A stretch of 64,000 bases of DNA from Chromatiaceae bacterium (lineage in GTDB: Bacteria; Pseudomonadota; Gammaproteobacteria; Chromatiales; Chromatiaceae), in contig JACKMP010000002.1 in assembly GCA_024235315.1 (NCBI GenBank), positions 124,001 to 188,000 of the forward strand, read 5' to 3'. This document shows positions 51,950-64,000 of the stretch, piece after piece. The notes beneath the pieces were generated by a model that was not told the DNA's origin, did not search any database, and saw only the letters and a program-made list of their open reading frames with translations. Position 1 is the first letter of the stretch, and each line of letters starts with the position of its first letter. The position numbers were made by a program, and so were the translations under genes.

Positions 51950-52339
51950 TTACTTGGCCACCGCGGGCAGGTCGTCACCCTGCGCCGGAATTGCTGTCTC
52001 CGGAACAGACGGCAGATCAACGGCCTCAGGCACCTTGGCGGGAGCAGCCTGCTCGACCGCCGCGGCAGCCGGCGCCTCCACGCCTTCCATCAAGGTCGCC
52101 GGCTCCTTGGTCTGCATGGCAAAGTAGGCCAGCGCCAGGCTGGTCACGAAAAACAAGGTCGCCAGGATCGCGGTGCTGCGGCTGAGAAAATTCGATGCGC
52201 CGCGCGAGCCGAACACGGTCGCCGAGGCACCCGAGCCGAACGCGGCCCCCATGTCCGCACCCTTGCCATGCTGGATCAGGATCAACCCGACCAGGCCGAT
52301 GGCCAGAAACAGGTGCACGATTACCAATATGGATTCCAT
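51950..52339 (-). CDS. secG: Preprotein translocase subunit SecG
   Basis: 129 residues. Two membrane helices (about 4-23 and 54-73) flank the conserved loop LIQHGKGADMGAAFGSGASATVFGSRG (two parts). The Ala/Pro-rich tail (about 85-129) is a variable extension. It assists SecYE at the inner membrane. It starts 17 bases after tpiA. Confidence 0.95.
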   Translation of the reverse strand: MESILVIVHLFLAIGLVGLILIQHGKGADMGAAFGSGASATVFGSRGASNFLSRSTAILATLFFVTSLALAYFAMQTKEPATLMEGVEAPAAAAVEQAAPAKVPEAVDLPSVPETAIPAQGDDLPAVAK

Positions 52340-52356
52340 TTCTTAACCTTTCGACC

Positions 52357-53112
52357 TCAGCGGTTTGCCGCTTTGCACACCGCAAGGAAATCTTCGGCCT
52401 TCAACGACGCCCCGCCGATCAGGCCGCCATCGATATCCGGCTGCGCCATCAGTTCGGCGGCATTTTTCGGGTTCATGCTGCCGCCATAAAGGACACGGGT
52501 TGCATCCGCAACGGCCTGGCTGTTGGCTGCCAGACGACCGCGAATGAAGGCGTGCACTTCCTGCGCCTGCTCGGGAGATGCGGTTTTTCCGGTGCCGATC
52601 GCCCAGACCGGCTCGTAGGCCACGACGCCCTGACCCACCAGGTCGATTCCGCAATGTTCGATCACCGCGTCGAGCTGACGCGCCACCACTTGTTCAGTGA
52701 CGCCGCGCTCGCGCTCGTCGAGGGTCTCGCCGACGCACAGTATCGGCACCAGCCCCGCTGCACGCGCCGCGGTAAACTTCTCGGCAACCAGGATATCGCT
52801 CTCACCGTGATAAGCGCGGCGCTCGGAGTGGCCGATGATGACGAAGTGACAGCCGAAATCCCCAAGCATCTGCGCCGAGATCTCGCCGGTGTAGGCGCCG
52901 GACTCGTGGGTCGACACATCCTGGCCGCCCCACTTGATGGCCGTGCCGTCGAGCTGTTTCTGCGTTTCGGGTATGTAGACAAAAGGCGCACAGACAGCGA
53001 CTTCCGCCGCATCCACCGCACCGATGCCGGACTTGAGCCCGCCCAGCAGTTCAGACACGCTGGCGCGCGATCCGTTCATCTTCCAGTTACCCGCCACCAA
53101 CGGCTGACGCAT
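52357..53112 (-). CDS. tpiA: Triosephosphate isomerase
   Basis: 251 residues, a complete TIM barrel. Catalytic residues are seen in AGNWKMNG (Lys), VIIGHSERR (His) and AYEPVWAIGTG (Glu); the phosphate loop is VLYGGSMNPKNA. It interconverts glyceraldehyde 3-phosphate and dihydroxyacetone phosphate in glycolysis and the Calvin cycle. Confidence 0.97.
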   Translation of the reverse strand: MRQPLVAGNWKMNGSRASVSELLGGLKSGIGAVDAAEVAVCAPFVYIPETQKQLDGTAIKWGGQDVSTHESGAYTGEISAQMLGDFGCHFVIIGHSERRAYHGESDILVAEKFTAARAAGLVPILCVGETLDERERGVTEQVVARQLDAVIEHCGIDLVGQGVVAYEPVWAIGTGKTASPEQAQEVHAFIRGRLAANSQAVADATRVLYGGSMNPKNAAELMAQPDIDGGLIGGASLKAEDFLAVCKAANR

Positions 53113-53201
53113 GTCGCATTCCCCTTCAAATCAGGCGGCGTAGCTTAACGGTGCAGGGCCGCCAGATCAATGGCAACACGCGGGTCGACCGCGAAAAACC
53201 C

Positions 53202-54548
53202 CTAGGCAGCGACCAGGTGGCGCACCGCCTCGGCGATCGCATTGGCATTGGAGGTCACGACGGCGGCCTCACGGCCTTCGACCATCACGCGAATCAACGG
53301 TTCTGTCCCGGACGGTCGCAGCAGCACCCGGCCTTCGGCACCCATCGCCGATTCCACGCTGCGTACCGCGTCCACCACCGCCTTGCTCGCCATTACATCG
53401 GCCGCGCGCGCACCGCCGAGTGGCACGTTGATCAGCTCCTGCGGAAACTTGACCATGCCACCGCGCAGCTCACCGAGGGTTTTTCCGGACTTGTTGATCT
53501 CTGCCAGCACCTGCAGCGCCGATACGATACCGTCGCCGGTAGTGGTGCGGTCACGACAGATGATGTGACCCGAGGCCTCTCCGCCAAGCGTCCAGTCCTG
53601 TTCGCTCAGGCGCTCAAGGATATAGCGGTCACCCACCGCCACGCGCTCGAAACCGACACCCAGGTCGCGCAGCGCGACCTCCAGACCGAGGTTACTCATG
53701 TGCGTGCCGACGACACTGCCCTGCAGGCCGCCATTGGTCAGTCGGGAACGGGCGATGATGTAAAGAATCTCGTCGCCATCGACAATCTCGCCGGTCTCGT
53801 CGACCATGATCACACGATCACCGTCTCCATCGAGGGCGATGCCGAGATGGGCACCGTTCACGCGCACCGAACTGGCCAAGGCACGTGGCTTGGTCGCACC
53901 GAACCCCTCGTTGATATTCAGGCCATTCGGTTCGGCGCCGATGGCGATGACCTCGGCACCGATCTCTTCGAACACGTCTGGGGCTATGTGGTAGGTCGCA
54001 CCATGTGCGCAGTCGACCACCACCTTCAGACCACGAAAGTCCAGCCTGGACGGAATGGTGCTCTTGCAGAACTCGATATAACGCCCGCGCGCATCTTCCA
54101 GCCGCTTGGCCTTGCCCAGGCGGCTCGAGCTGACCGTCGTCATCGGCTTGCCGAGTTCATCCTCGATCTGCTCCTCGACCGCGTCCGGCAGCTTGTTGCC
54201 GCTGGCCGAAAAGAACTTGATGCCGTTGTCCTCGTGCGGATTGTGCGATGCGCTGATAACGATCCCGGCACTCGCATGCAGGGTGCGGGTCAGATAGGCG
54301 ATCGCCGGCGTCGGCATCGGGCCCAGCATTCGGATATCCACGCCGGCCGCAGCCAGCCCGGCTTCCAGCGCGGCCTCGAACATATACCCCGAGATACGCG
54401 TGTCCTTGCCGATCAGGACCTTGCTGCCCTCGCCATTGCCCAGCACACGCCCTGCGGCCCAGCCCAGCTTGAGCACGAACTCCGGGTTGATATGCCCTTC
54501 GCCGACGCGCCCCCTTATGCCATCGGTGCCAAAATACTTACGCGCCAT
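53202..54548 (-). CDS. glmM: Phosphoglucosamine mutase
   Basis: 448 residues. The phosphoserine is Ser101 in ISASHNPHEDNG; the metal loop is LDGDGDRVIMVD, the sugar loop GGEASGHII and the phosphate-binding end RPSGTEPLIRVMVEG. It makes glucosamine 1-phosphate for peptidoglycan and lipopolysaccharide. It is 20 bases after folP, the usual folP-glmM pair. Confidence 0.97.
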   Translation of the reverse strand: MARKYFGTDGIRGRVGEGHINPEFVLKLGWAAGRVLGNGEGSKVLIGKDTRISGYMFEAALEAGLAAAGVDIRMLGPMPTPAIAYLTRTLHASAGIVISASHNPHEDNGIKFFSASGNKLPDAVEEQIEDELGKPMTTVSSSRLGKAKRLEDARGRYIEFCKSTIPSRLDFRGLKVVVDCAHGATYHIAPDVFEEIGAEVIAIGAEPNGLNINEGFGATKPRALASSVRVNGAHLGIALDGDGDRVIMVDETGEIVDGDEILYIIARSRLTNGGLQGSVVGTHMSNLGLEVALRDLGVGFERVAVGDRYILERLSEQDWTLGGEASGHIICRDRTTTGDGIVSALQVLAEINKSGKTLGELRGGMVKFPQELINVPLGGARAADVMASKAVVDAVRSVESAMGAEGRVLLRPSGTEPLIRVMVEGREAAVVTSNANAIAEAVRHLVAA

Positions 54549-54568
54549 TCCCTATCCTTCTCCCGTCG

Positions 54569-55405
54569 TCAATCGCCGTCACCTTCCATGGTGGCCTGCC
54601 AAAGTTTCAAGGCGTCCACCGTCGCCGCCACGTCGTGTACACGGACGATCCGGGCGCCCCGCTCCACCGCCATCACAACGGCCGCAACACTGGCGGCGAG
54701 CCGTTCGCCGACCACCCGGCCCGTCACGGTTCCAAGCATGGATTTTCGCGACAGGCCCACCAACACCGGCAGCCCCAACTGCTGCAGCACCTGCAGCTCA
54801 CGCAGCAACGTCAGGTTGTGCTGCAAGGACTTGCCGAAACCGAACCCTGGGTCGACCAGCAGCCGGGTGCGATCGATACCCGCCGCGACGCAGGAATCCA
54901 CGCGTCCGGCCAAATAATGAATGATATCGGCAACCACGTCGTCGTATTGAGGTGCGGTTTGCATCGTGCGCGGTTCGCCCTGCATGTGCATCAGGCATAC
55001 AGGTACCGCGAGTTCTGCCGCAGCAGCGATTGCGCCAGGCGCGCCGAGCGCACATACATCGTTGATCATGCCGGCGCCGGCGGTTACCGCAGCGCGCATG
55101 ACCTCGGGCTTGGAGGTATCGATGGACAGTGGCGTATCGAACCGCTGGTGAAGGCGCTCGATGACCGGCACCACGCGGATCAGTTCCTCGTCGACCGATG
55201 TGGCCAACGCCCCCGGGCGGGTGGATTCGCCACCAATGTCGATGATGTCGACGCCTGCGTCGACCATGCGCTCGGCCTGTCGCAAGGCGTCATCAGGGGT
55301 GGCAAAGCGGCCGCCGTCCGAAAACGAGTCCGGGGTGACATTGAGAATCCCCATCACGCAGGGGCGAGACAGGTCGAGGCATTTGCCGGCGCAATCGAGG
55401 ATCAT
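54569..55405 (-). CDS. folP: Dihydropteroate synthase
   Basis: 278 residues. Pterin-binding signatures MGILNVTPDSFSDGG and DIIDIGGESTRPGA are intact, as are INDVCALGAPG and DPGFGFGKSLQHN. It joins p-aminobenzoate to the pterin in folate synthesis and is the sulfonamide target. It follows ftsH by 90 bases. Confidence 0.96.
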   Translation of the reverse strand: MILDCAGKCLDLSRPCVMGILNVTPDSFSDGGRFATPDDALRQAERMVDAGVDIIDIGGESTRPGALATSVDEELIRVVPVIERLHQRFDTPLSIDTSKPEVMRAAVTAGAGMINDVCALGAPGAIAAAAELAVPVCLMHMQGEPRTMQTAPQYDDVVADIIHYLAGRVDSCVAAGIDRTRLLVDPGFGFGKSLQHNLTLLRELQVLQQLGLPVLVGLSRKSMLGTVTGRVVGERLAASVAAVVMAVERGARIVRVHDVAATVDALKLWQATMEGDGD

Positions 55406-55495
55406 GTTGGATTCAGCGACAACCGGAGGGGTGCTGGTCGAGCCAGGCCCATCCGGTCTGCCGGCTGGTCACATGAGAGGCCTGGCGCGGCAGGG

Positions 55496-57421
<1,926 letters not shown>

Positions 57422-57528
57422 GGCAGTTTCCTCATGCCTGATCGGCGTTGCTGTCCGGCCCGGACACCCGGACGCTGGTCATAAGCGCCTGAAGGGCGCA
57501 CAGTTTTCATCGGATTTTTTGTAACCTA

Positions 57529-58149
57529 CTACGAATGATAGTTCCCGGCTACCAGATAAACCTCGCGGCTATTGGCACGCGAGGCCTTGGGTTTGCGCGT
57601 TACCGCACGACCGAACCTCGCCTTTACATCGCGCATCCAGTCGTCGAAGCCTTCGCCGTGAAACACCTTGGAGATGAAGCCTCCCCCCGGTCGCAGATGC
57701 TGTCCGCAGAAATCGAGCGCCAGCTCGCACAGGTACATCGCACGCGGCTGATCGACCGCCGCCACACCACTCACATTGGGGGCCATGTCCGAAATAACAA
57801 GGTCCACCTGGCGTCCGTCCAGGACATCCTCGAGCAGGCGCAGCGAGGACTCTTCGCGAAAGTCGCCTTGGATGAAGGTCACACCCGGCAGCGCGTCCAT
57901 CGGCAGGATATCGAATGCGATCACCTCACCCCTGGGCCCGACCAGGTCTGCGGCGACCTGTGACCAGCCGCCCGGTGCGGCGCCAAGGTCGACGATTACC
58001 TGCCCAGGCCTGATCGCATGATCTTTTTCCTGGATTTCCAACAATTTGTATGCCGCACGCGAACGAAAGCCCTCGCGCTTGGAGCGCTTGACGTACTCGT
58101 CGTTGACATGCCGCTGCATCCAGCGGTGACTGCTTTTCGATCGCGCCAT
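57529..58149 (-). CDS. rlmE: 23S rRNA 2'-O-ribose U2552 methyltransferase
   Basis: 206 residues, the RrmJ/FtsJ family. The SAM motif is DLGAAPGGWSQ, and the catalytic tetrad is Lys35, Asp121, Lys161 and Glu196. It modifies the A-loop of 23S rRNA during late 50S assembly. It lies directly upstream of ftsH, a classic pair that is often co-transcribed, and is divergent from yhbY. Confidence 0.97.
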   Translation of the reverse strand: MARSKSSHRWMQRHVNDEYVKRSKREGFRSRAAYKLLEIQEKDHAIRPGQVIVDLGAAPGGWSQVAADLVGPRGEVIAFDILPMDALPGVTFIQGDFREESSLRLLEDVLDGRQVDLVISDMAPNVSGVAAVDQPRAMYLCELALDFCGQHLRPGGGFISKVFHGEGFDDWMRDVKARFGRAVTRKPKASRANSREVYLVAGNYHS

Positions 58150-58289
58150 GCTCGGTTCAGACCGGGTCAGAGTGGTGAAACAGGGACGAATTATGCCAGC
58201 CGGAGACGAACCGCGACTTTGTCGCGCACAAGCCGTGCGTCCGCTGGCACTTATGACTATAGTTGGCGACTTTCCAGCGAGCCCCGCCG

Positions 58290-58586
58290 ATGAAGCTTTC
58301 CGAACCCCAGAAACGCCACCTGCGCACCCTCGGCCATCACCTTAAACCCGTGGTCTGGATCGGTCAGCACGGTCTCAAGGAGAGTGTCCTGGCGGAAATC
58401 GATCTCGCACTCGACGCCCACGAGCTGATCAAGGTGAAAATCGCTGCGGACCGCGACACCCGCGCGGTGCTCTCGGCGGAGATCTGCGAGCGGACGGGCG
58501 CCACACCGATTCATGCGATCGGCCAGATGATCATCCTGTTCCGCCGCAACCACAAGAACCCGAAAATCGCGCTGCCGTCAGTCTGA
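58290..58586 (+). CDS. yhbY: YhbY-type CRM-domain RNA-binding protein
   Basis: 98 residues with one CRM domain: LSEPQKRHLRTLGHHLKPVV, the GxxG-like IGQHGLKESVLAEID and IHAIGQMIILFRRN. It associates with pre-50S ribosomal particles. The ATG at 58290 starts the conserved region; an in-frame start nine codons earlier has no support. It is the only plus-strand gene in the right-hand third, divergent from rlmE as in E. coli. Confidence 0.93.
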   Translation: MKLSEPQKRHLRTLGHHLKPVVWIGQHGLKESVLAEIDLALDAHELIKVKIAADRDTRAVLSAEICERTGATPIHAIGQMIILFRRNHKNPKIALPSV

Positions 58587-58607
58587 ACTGGTGGCACCGC
58601 AGCGAGT

Positions 58608-59084
58608 TCAGGTGTAACGCACCTCGAGGATCTCGAACTCATGGGTGCCGCCAGGCGCCTCCAGGGCCACCTCGTCGCCCTCGATCTTGCCGATCAGCGC
58701 ACGCGCCACCGGCGAGGTGACCGAGATCTTGCCGTGTTTCAGATCCGCCTCGTCGATGCCAACAATCTGGTAGGTCTTTTCTTCGTTGGTATTGATATCG
58801 AGCAACACCACGGTCGAGCCGAACACCACCTTGCCCCCGGCGTTGAGCGTGCTGACATCGATCACCTGGGCGTGCGACAGCTTGGCCTCGATATCCTTGA
58901 TCCGCCCCTCAATGAAGCCCTGCTGCTCGCGTGCCGCATGGTATTCCGCGTTCTCCTTGAGATCGCCATGTGCGCGCGCCTCGGCGATCGCCGCAATCAC
59001 CGCCGGTCGCTTGACCGTCTTCAACTCGGACAGTTCGGCACGTAGCGCCTCGGCGCCCTGCAACGTCATGGGATGCTTTTCCAT
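58608..59084 (-). CDS. greA: Transcription elongation factor GreA
   Basis: 158 residues. The N-terminal coiled coil includes AIAEARAHGDLKENAEYHAAREQQ (two parts) with the acidic tip that helps RNA polymerase cleave stalled transcripts, and the C-terminal FKBP-like part has SVTSPVARALIGKIEGD. It lies 21 bases after carB on the same strand. Confidence 0.97.
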   Translation of the reverse strand: MEKHPMTLQGAEALRAELSELKTVKRPAVIAAIAEARAHGDLKENAEYHAAREQQGFIEGRIKDIEAKLSHAQVIDVSTLNAGGKVVFGSTVVLLDINTNEEKTYQIVGIDEADLKHGKISVTSPVARALIGKIEGDEVALEAPGGTHEFEILEVRYT

Positions 59085-59105
59085 CGTCAGTTCCTCGCCT
59101 GGGTG

Positions 59106-62318
<3,213 letters not shown>

Positions 62319-62393
62319 GTTGTGTCAACCGCAGTCGGCGCAGGGCGCCGGAAATTCGAAAAATACTGACCGCTGAACCCGGCGCCCCGGCCG

Positions 62394-63521
62394 TCAGCGG
62401 TTTTCCATCAGCTCGATGAAATGGTCGAACACGGGTGCCACGTCGTGCGGCCCCGGGCTTGCTTCGGGGTGGCCCTGAAAACTGAATGCCGGCCGGTCGG
62501 TCCGATGGATGCCCTGCAGCGAACCGTCGAACAGTGATTTGTGGGTCGGTCGCAGGTTGCCCGGCAGGCTCTGCTCGTCGACCGCGAATCCGTGGTTCTG
62601 ACTGGAAATCATCACAGTGCCGGCAGCCAGATCCTGCACCGGGTGGTTGGCGCCATGGTGTCCGAACTTCATCTTGATCGTCTTTGCGCCGGAGGCGAGA
62701 CCGAGCAACTGGTGGCCCAGGCAGATGCCAAACGTCGGCATGCCGGTCTCGACGATGTCGCGGATCGCGTCAATGGCGTAGTCGCAAGGCTCGGGGTCGC
62801 CTGGACCATTCGACAGGAACACCCCGTCCGGCGCCATCGCCAGCACCTCGGCAGCCGGGGTCTTCGCCGGGACGACGGTGATCCGGCAGCCGCGGTCCAC
62901 CAGCATGCGCAGGATGTTGCGTTTGATCCCGTAGTCGTAGGCGACCACGTGAAAACGCGCCTGATCGGGATCATGGGCCTTGTGCCCGGCGCCCAGGTGC
63001 CAGGTACCTTCATTCCAGCTGTAGGTCTGCCCGGTGGTGACTTCCCGGGCCAGGTCCATGCCCTTGAGACCCGGAAATTCGCGTGCCAGCTCGAGCGCGC
63101 GACCCTCGTCAATGCCACCGGCCATGATGCAGCCGTTCTGCGCGCCCTTCTCACGCAGGATGCGGGTCAACCTTCGGGTGTCGATGTCGGCGATTGCGAC
63201 CACCCCGTGTTCCTGCAGATAGGTGTCCAGGGCCATCTCACTGCGGAAGTTGCTGACCACCAGGGGCAGGTCACGGATGACCAGCCCTGCGGCGTGGATC
63301 GCGGCGGATTCGGCGTCCTCGGCATTGATGCCGGTATTGCCGATGTGTGGATACGTCAGGGTCACGATCTGACGACTGTAAGACGGGTCGGTCAGGATTT
63401 CCTGGTAACCCGTCATCGCCGTGTTGAAGACAACCTCTCCGACTGTCTGCCCCTCGGCTCCGATGGATCTGCCGCGGAACACGCTGCCATCTTCGAGTAC
63501 TAAAATTGCCGATTTGGTCAT
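62394..63521 (-). CDS. carA: Carbamoyl-phosphate synthase, small (glutamine-hydrolysing) subunit
   Basis: 375 residues. The N-terminal half has LEDGSVFRGRSIGAEG and GYQEILTDPSY. The class I glutaminase half has FGICLGHQLLGLASGAKT with the nucleophile Cys, and a His/Glu pair in FQGHPEASPGPHD. It releases ammonia for CarB. The ATG at 63519-63521 lies about 105 bases after the predicted promoter. Confidence 0.97.
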   Translation of the reverse strand: MTKSAILVLEDGSVFRGRSIGAEGQTVGEVVFNTAMTGYQEILTDPSYSRQIVTLTYPHIGNTGINAEDAESAAIHAAGLVIRDLPLVVSNFRSEMALDTYLQEHGVVAIADIDTRRLTRILREKGAQNGCIMAGGIDEGRALELAREFPGLKGMDLAREVTTGQTYSWNEGTWHLGAGHKAHDPDQARFHVVAYDYGIKRNILRMLVDRGCRITVVPAKTPAAEVLAMAPDGVFLSNGPGDPEPCDYAIDAIRDIVETGMPTFGICLGHQLLGLASGAKTIKMKFGHHGANHPVQDLAAGTVMISSQNHGFAVDEQSLPGNLRPTHKSLFDGSLQGIHRTDRPAFSFQGHPEASPGPHDVAPVFDHFIELMENR

Positions 63522-63625
63522 TTGTACGCGCGCAAAAAGGCTGAAGAGAATTGCCTTCGGCTATCTCTACCAGTCGTTCGTTGAGTTGATTCGTGTGGAC
63601 CGGCAACGCCATGTTGCAGTGCGGT

Positions 63626-63655
63626 ATTTTACGCCCACCCGGGATTCGCTGTCCA
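63626..63655 (-). promoter_or_regulatory. Predicted promoter of carAB
   Basis: On the minus strand TGGACA (63650-63655) and TAAAAT (63626-63631) are 18 bases apart. No clear arginine or pyrimidine operator could be recognised in the leader. Confidence 0.5.
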
Positions 63656-64000
63656 CGTCCAGGGCGTCATTCTAACAGCCCGCGGAGCACAGGTCCGGCG
63701 AATCATCGGCTTCGTGTGTGCCGATTGACACCCGAGGCCCGATTTCATCCGCTCATACCCTGCCCATCGCGCATCAATACCGGCACCAGGCGACCCCGCA
63801 CCGCGCGCCACCCCTGCGCCTCGAGGTTCTTACTGAGCGCCTCGCGCAGTTCCTTCTCCGGCACCTCGACCGTGTTCGCATCCCCGGCCAGCTGTGCTGC
63901 CCCGGCCCTTGCCAGTGCACCCTTGAGATCCCTTTAGCCGAAGTTCGACAGACCGGAGGCACCACCTCTATCGCTTAACCGCCCAATCTCTGCGGGATCG
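63656..64000. other. Right-edge stretch with one unexplained open frame
   Basis: On the minus strand the frame from 63933 down to the TGA at 63745-63747 reads like protein (GALARAGAAQLAG, VEVPEKELREALSKNLEAQG, WRAVRGRLVPVLM) but has no ATG and is closed upstream by TAA at 63934-63936. It may be a small gene with an unusual start, a gene tail behind a frameshift, or chance. dapB, often found before carA, is not here. Confidence 0.3.

Overview
The window looks like a GC-rich chromosome segment of a sulfur-oxidising gammaproteobacterium of the Chromatiales type. The order carA-carB-greA-yhbY-rlmE-ftsH-folP-glmM-tpiA-secG-tRNA-Leu-nuoA..N-tRNA-fMet is typical of gammaproteobacteria. A flavocytochrome c sulfide dehydrogenase (fccAB) points to sulfide oxidation. 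No species is claimed.

Layout from left to right. (1) 1-8860, all on the minus strand: a MoxR-type AAA ATPase cut by the window edge, a small membrane protein, fccB, fccA and a nine-heme cytochrome c fused to a membrane cytochrome b, then a membrane-anchored alpha/beta hydrolase and an AsmA-like protein. (2) 9009-11250, a scarred stretch: an IS3-type transposase fragment abutting the C-terminal end of a PEP-CTERM-like protein, an intact glutathione S-transferase and a decayed DMT-family transporter. (3) 11364-21006, a glucan/glucose module: zwf, a GH15 glucoamylase-like enzyme, a polyphosphate glucokinase-like ROK kinase, cardiolipin synthase, transaldolase, a YfdX-like exported protein and 6-phosphogluconate dehydrogenase. 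Together these could take stored glucan to glucose 6-phosphate and through the oxidative pentose phosphate pathway. (4) 21137-28168: a two-component system, then a lipid-modification locus (mprF, a DUF599 gene, a DUF3096 gene). In that locus an acvB/virJ-like gene and an emrA-emrB-like efflux pair survive only as start and end pieces.

(5) About 28351-37061 is a genomic island. It holds a dead integrase with a premature stop, a ParD/ParE-type toxin-antitoxin pair, a bacterial-type poly(ADP-ribose) glycohydrolase, unknown genes, a small excisionase-like protein and three intact tyrosine recombinases in tandem. It ends at the 3' end of an initiator tRNA-fMet gene, the probable integration site. 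In many gammaproteobacteria rimP-nusA-infB directly follow this tRNA. They are not in the 37 kb to its left, so the insertion may be larger than the part recognised here.

(6) 37062-63655 is housekeeping on the minus strand apart from yhbY: tRNA-fMet, all fourteen nuo genes of respiratory complex I with a good sigma70-like promoter, tRNA-Leu(GAG) with its terminator, secG, tpiA, glmM, folP, ftsH, rlmE, yhbY (plus strand), greA, carB and carA. The last 350 bases hold only an unrecognised open frame.

The observations I rate most worth following are the nine-heme/cytochrome b fusion coupled to sulfide dehydrogenase, the recombinase cluster with a long out-of-frame gene overlap next to tRNA-fMet, the PARG-carrying island, and the paired internal deletions beside mprF.
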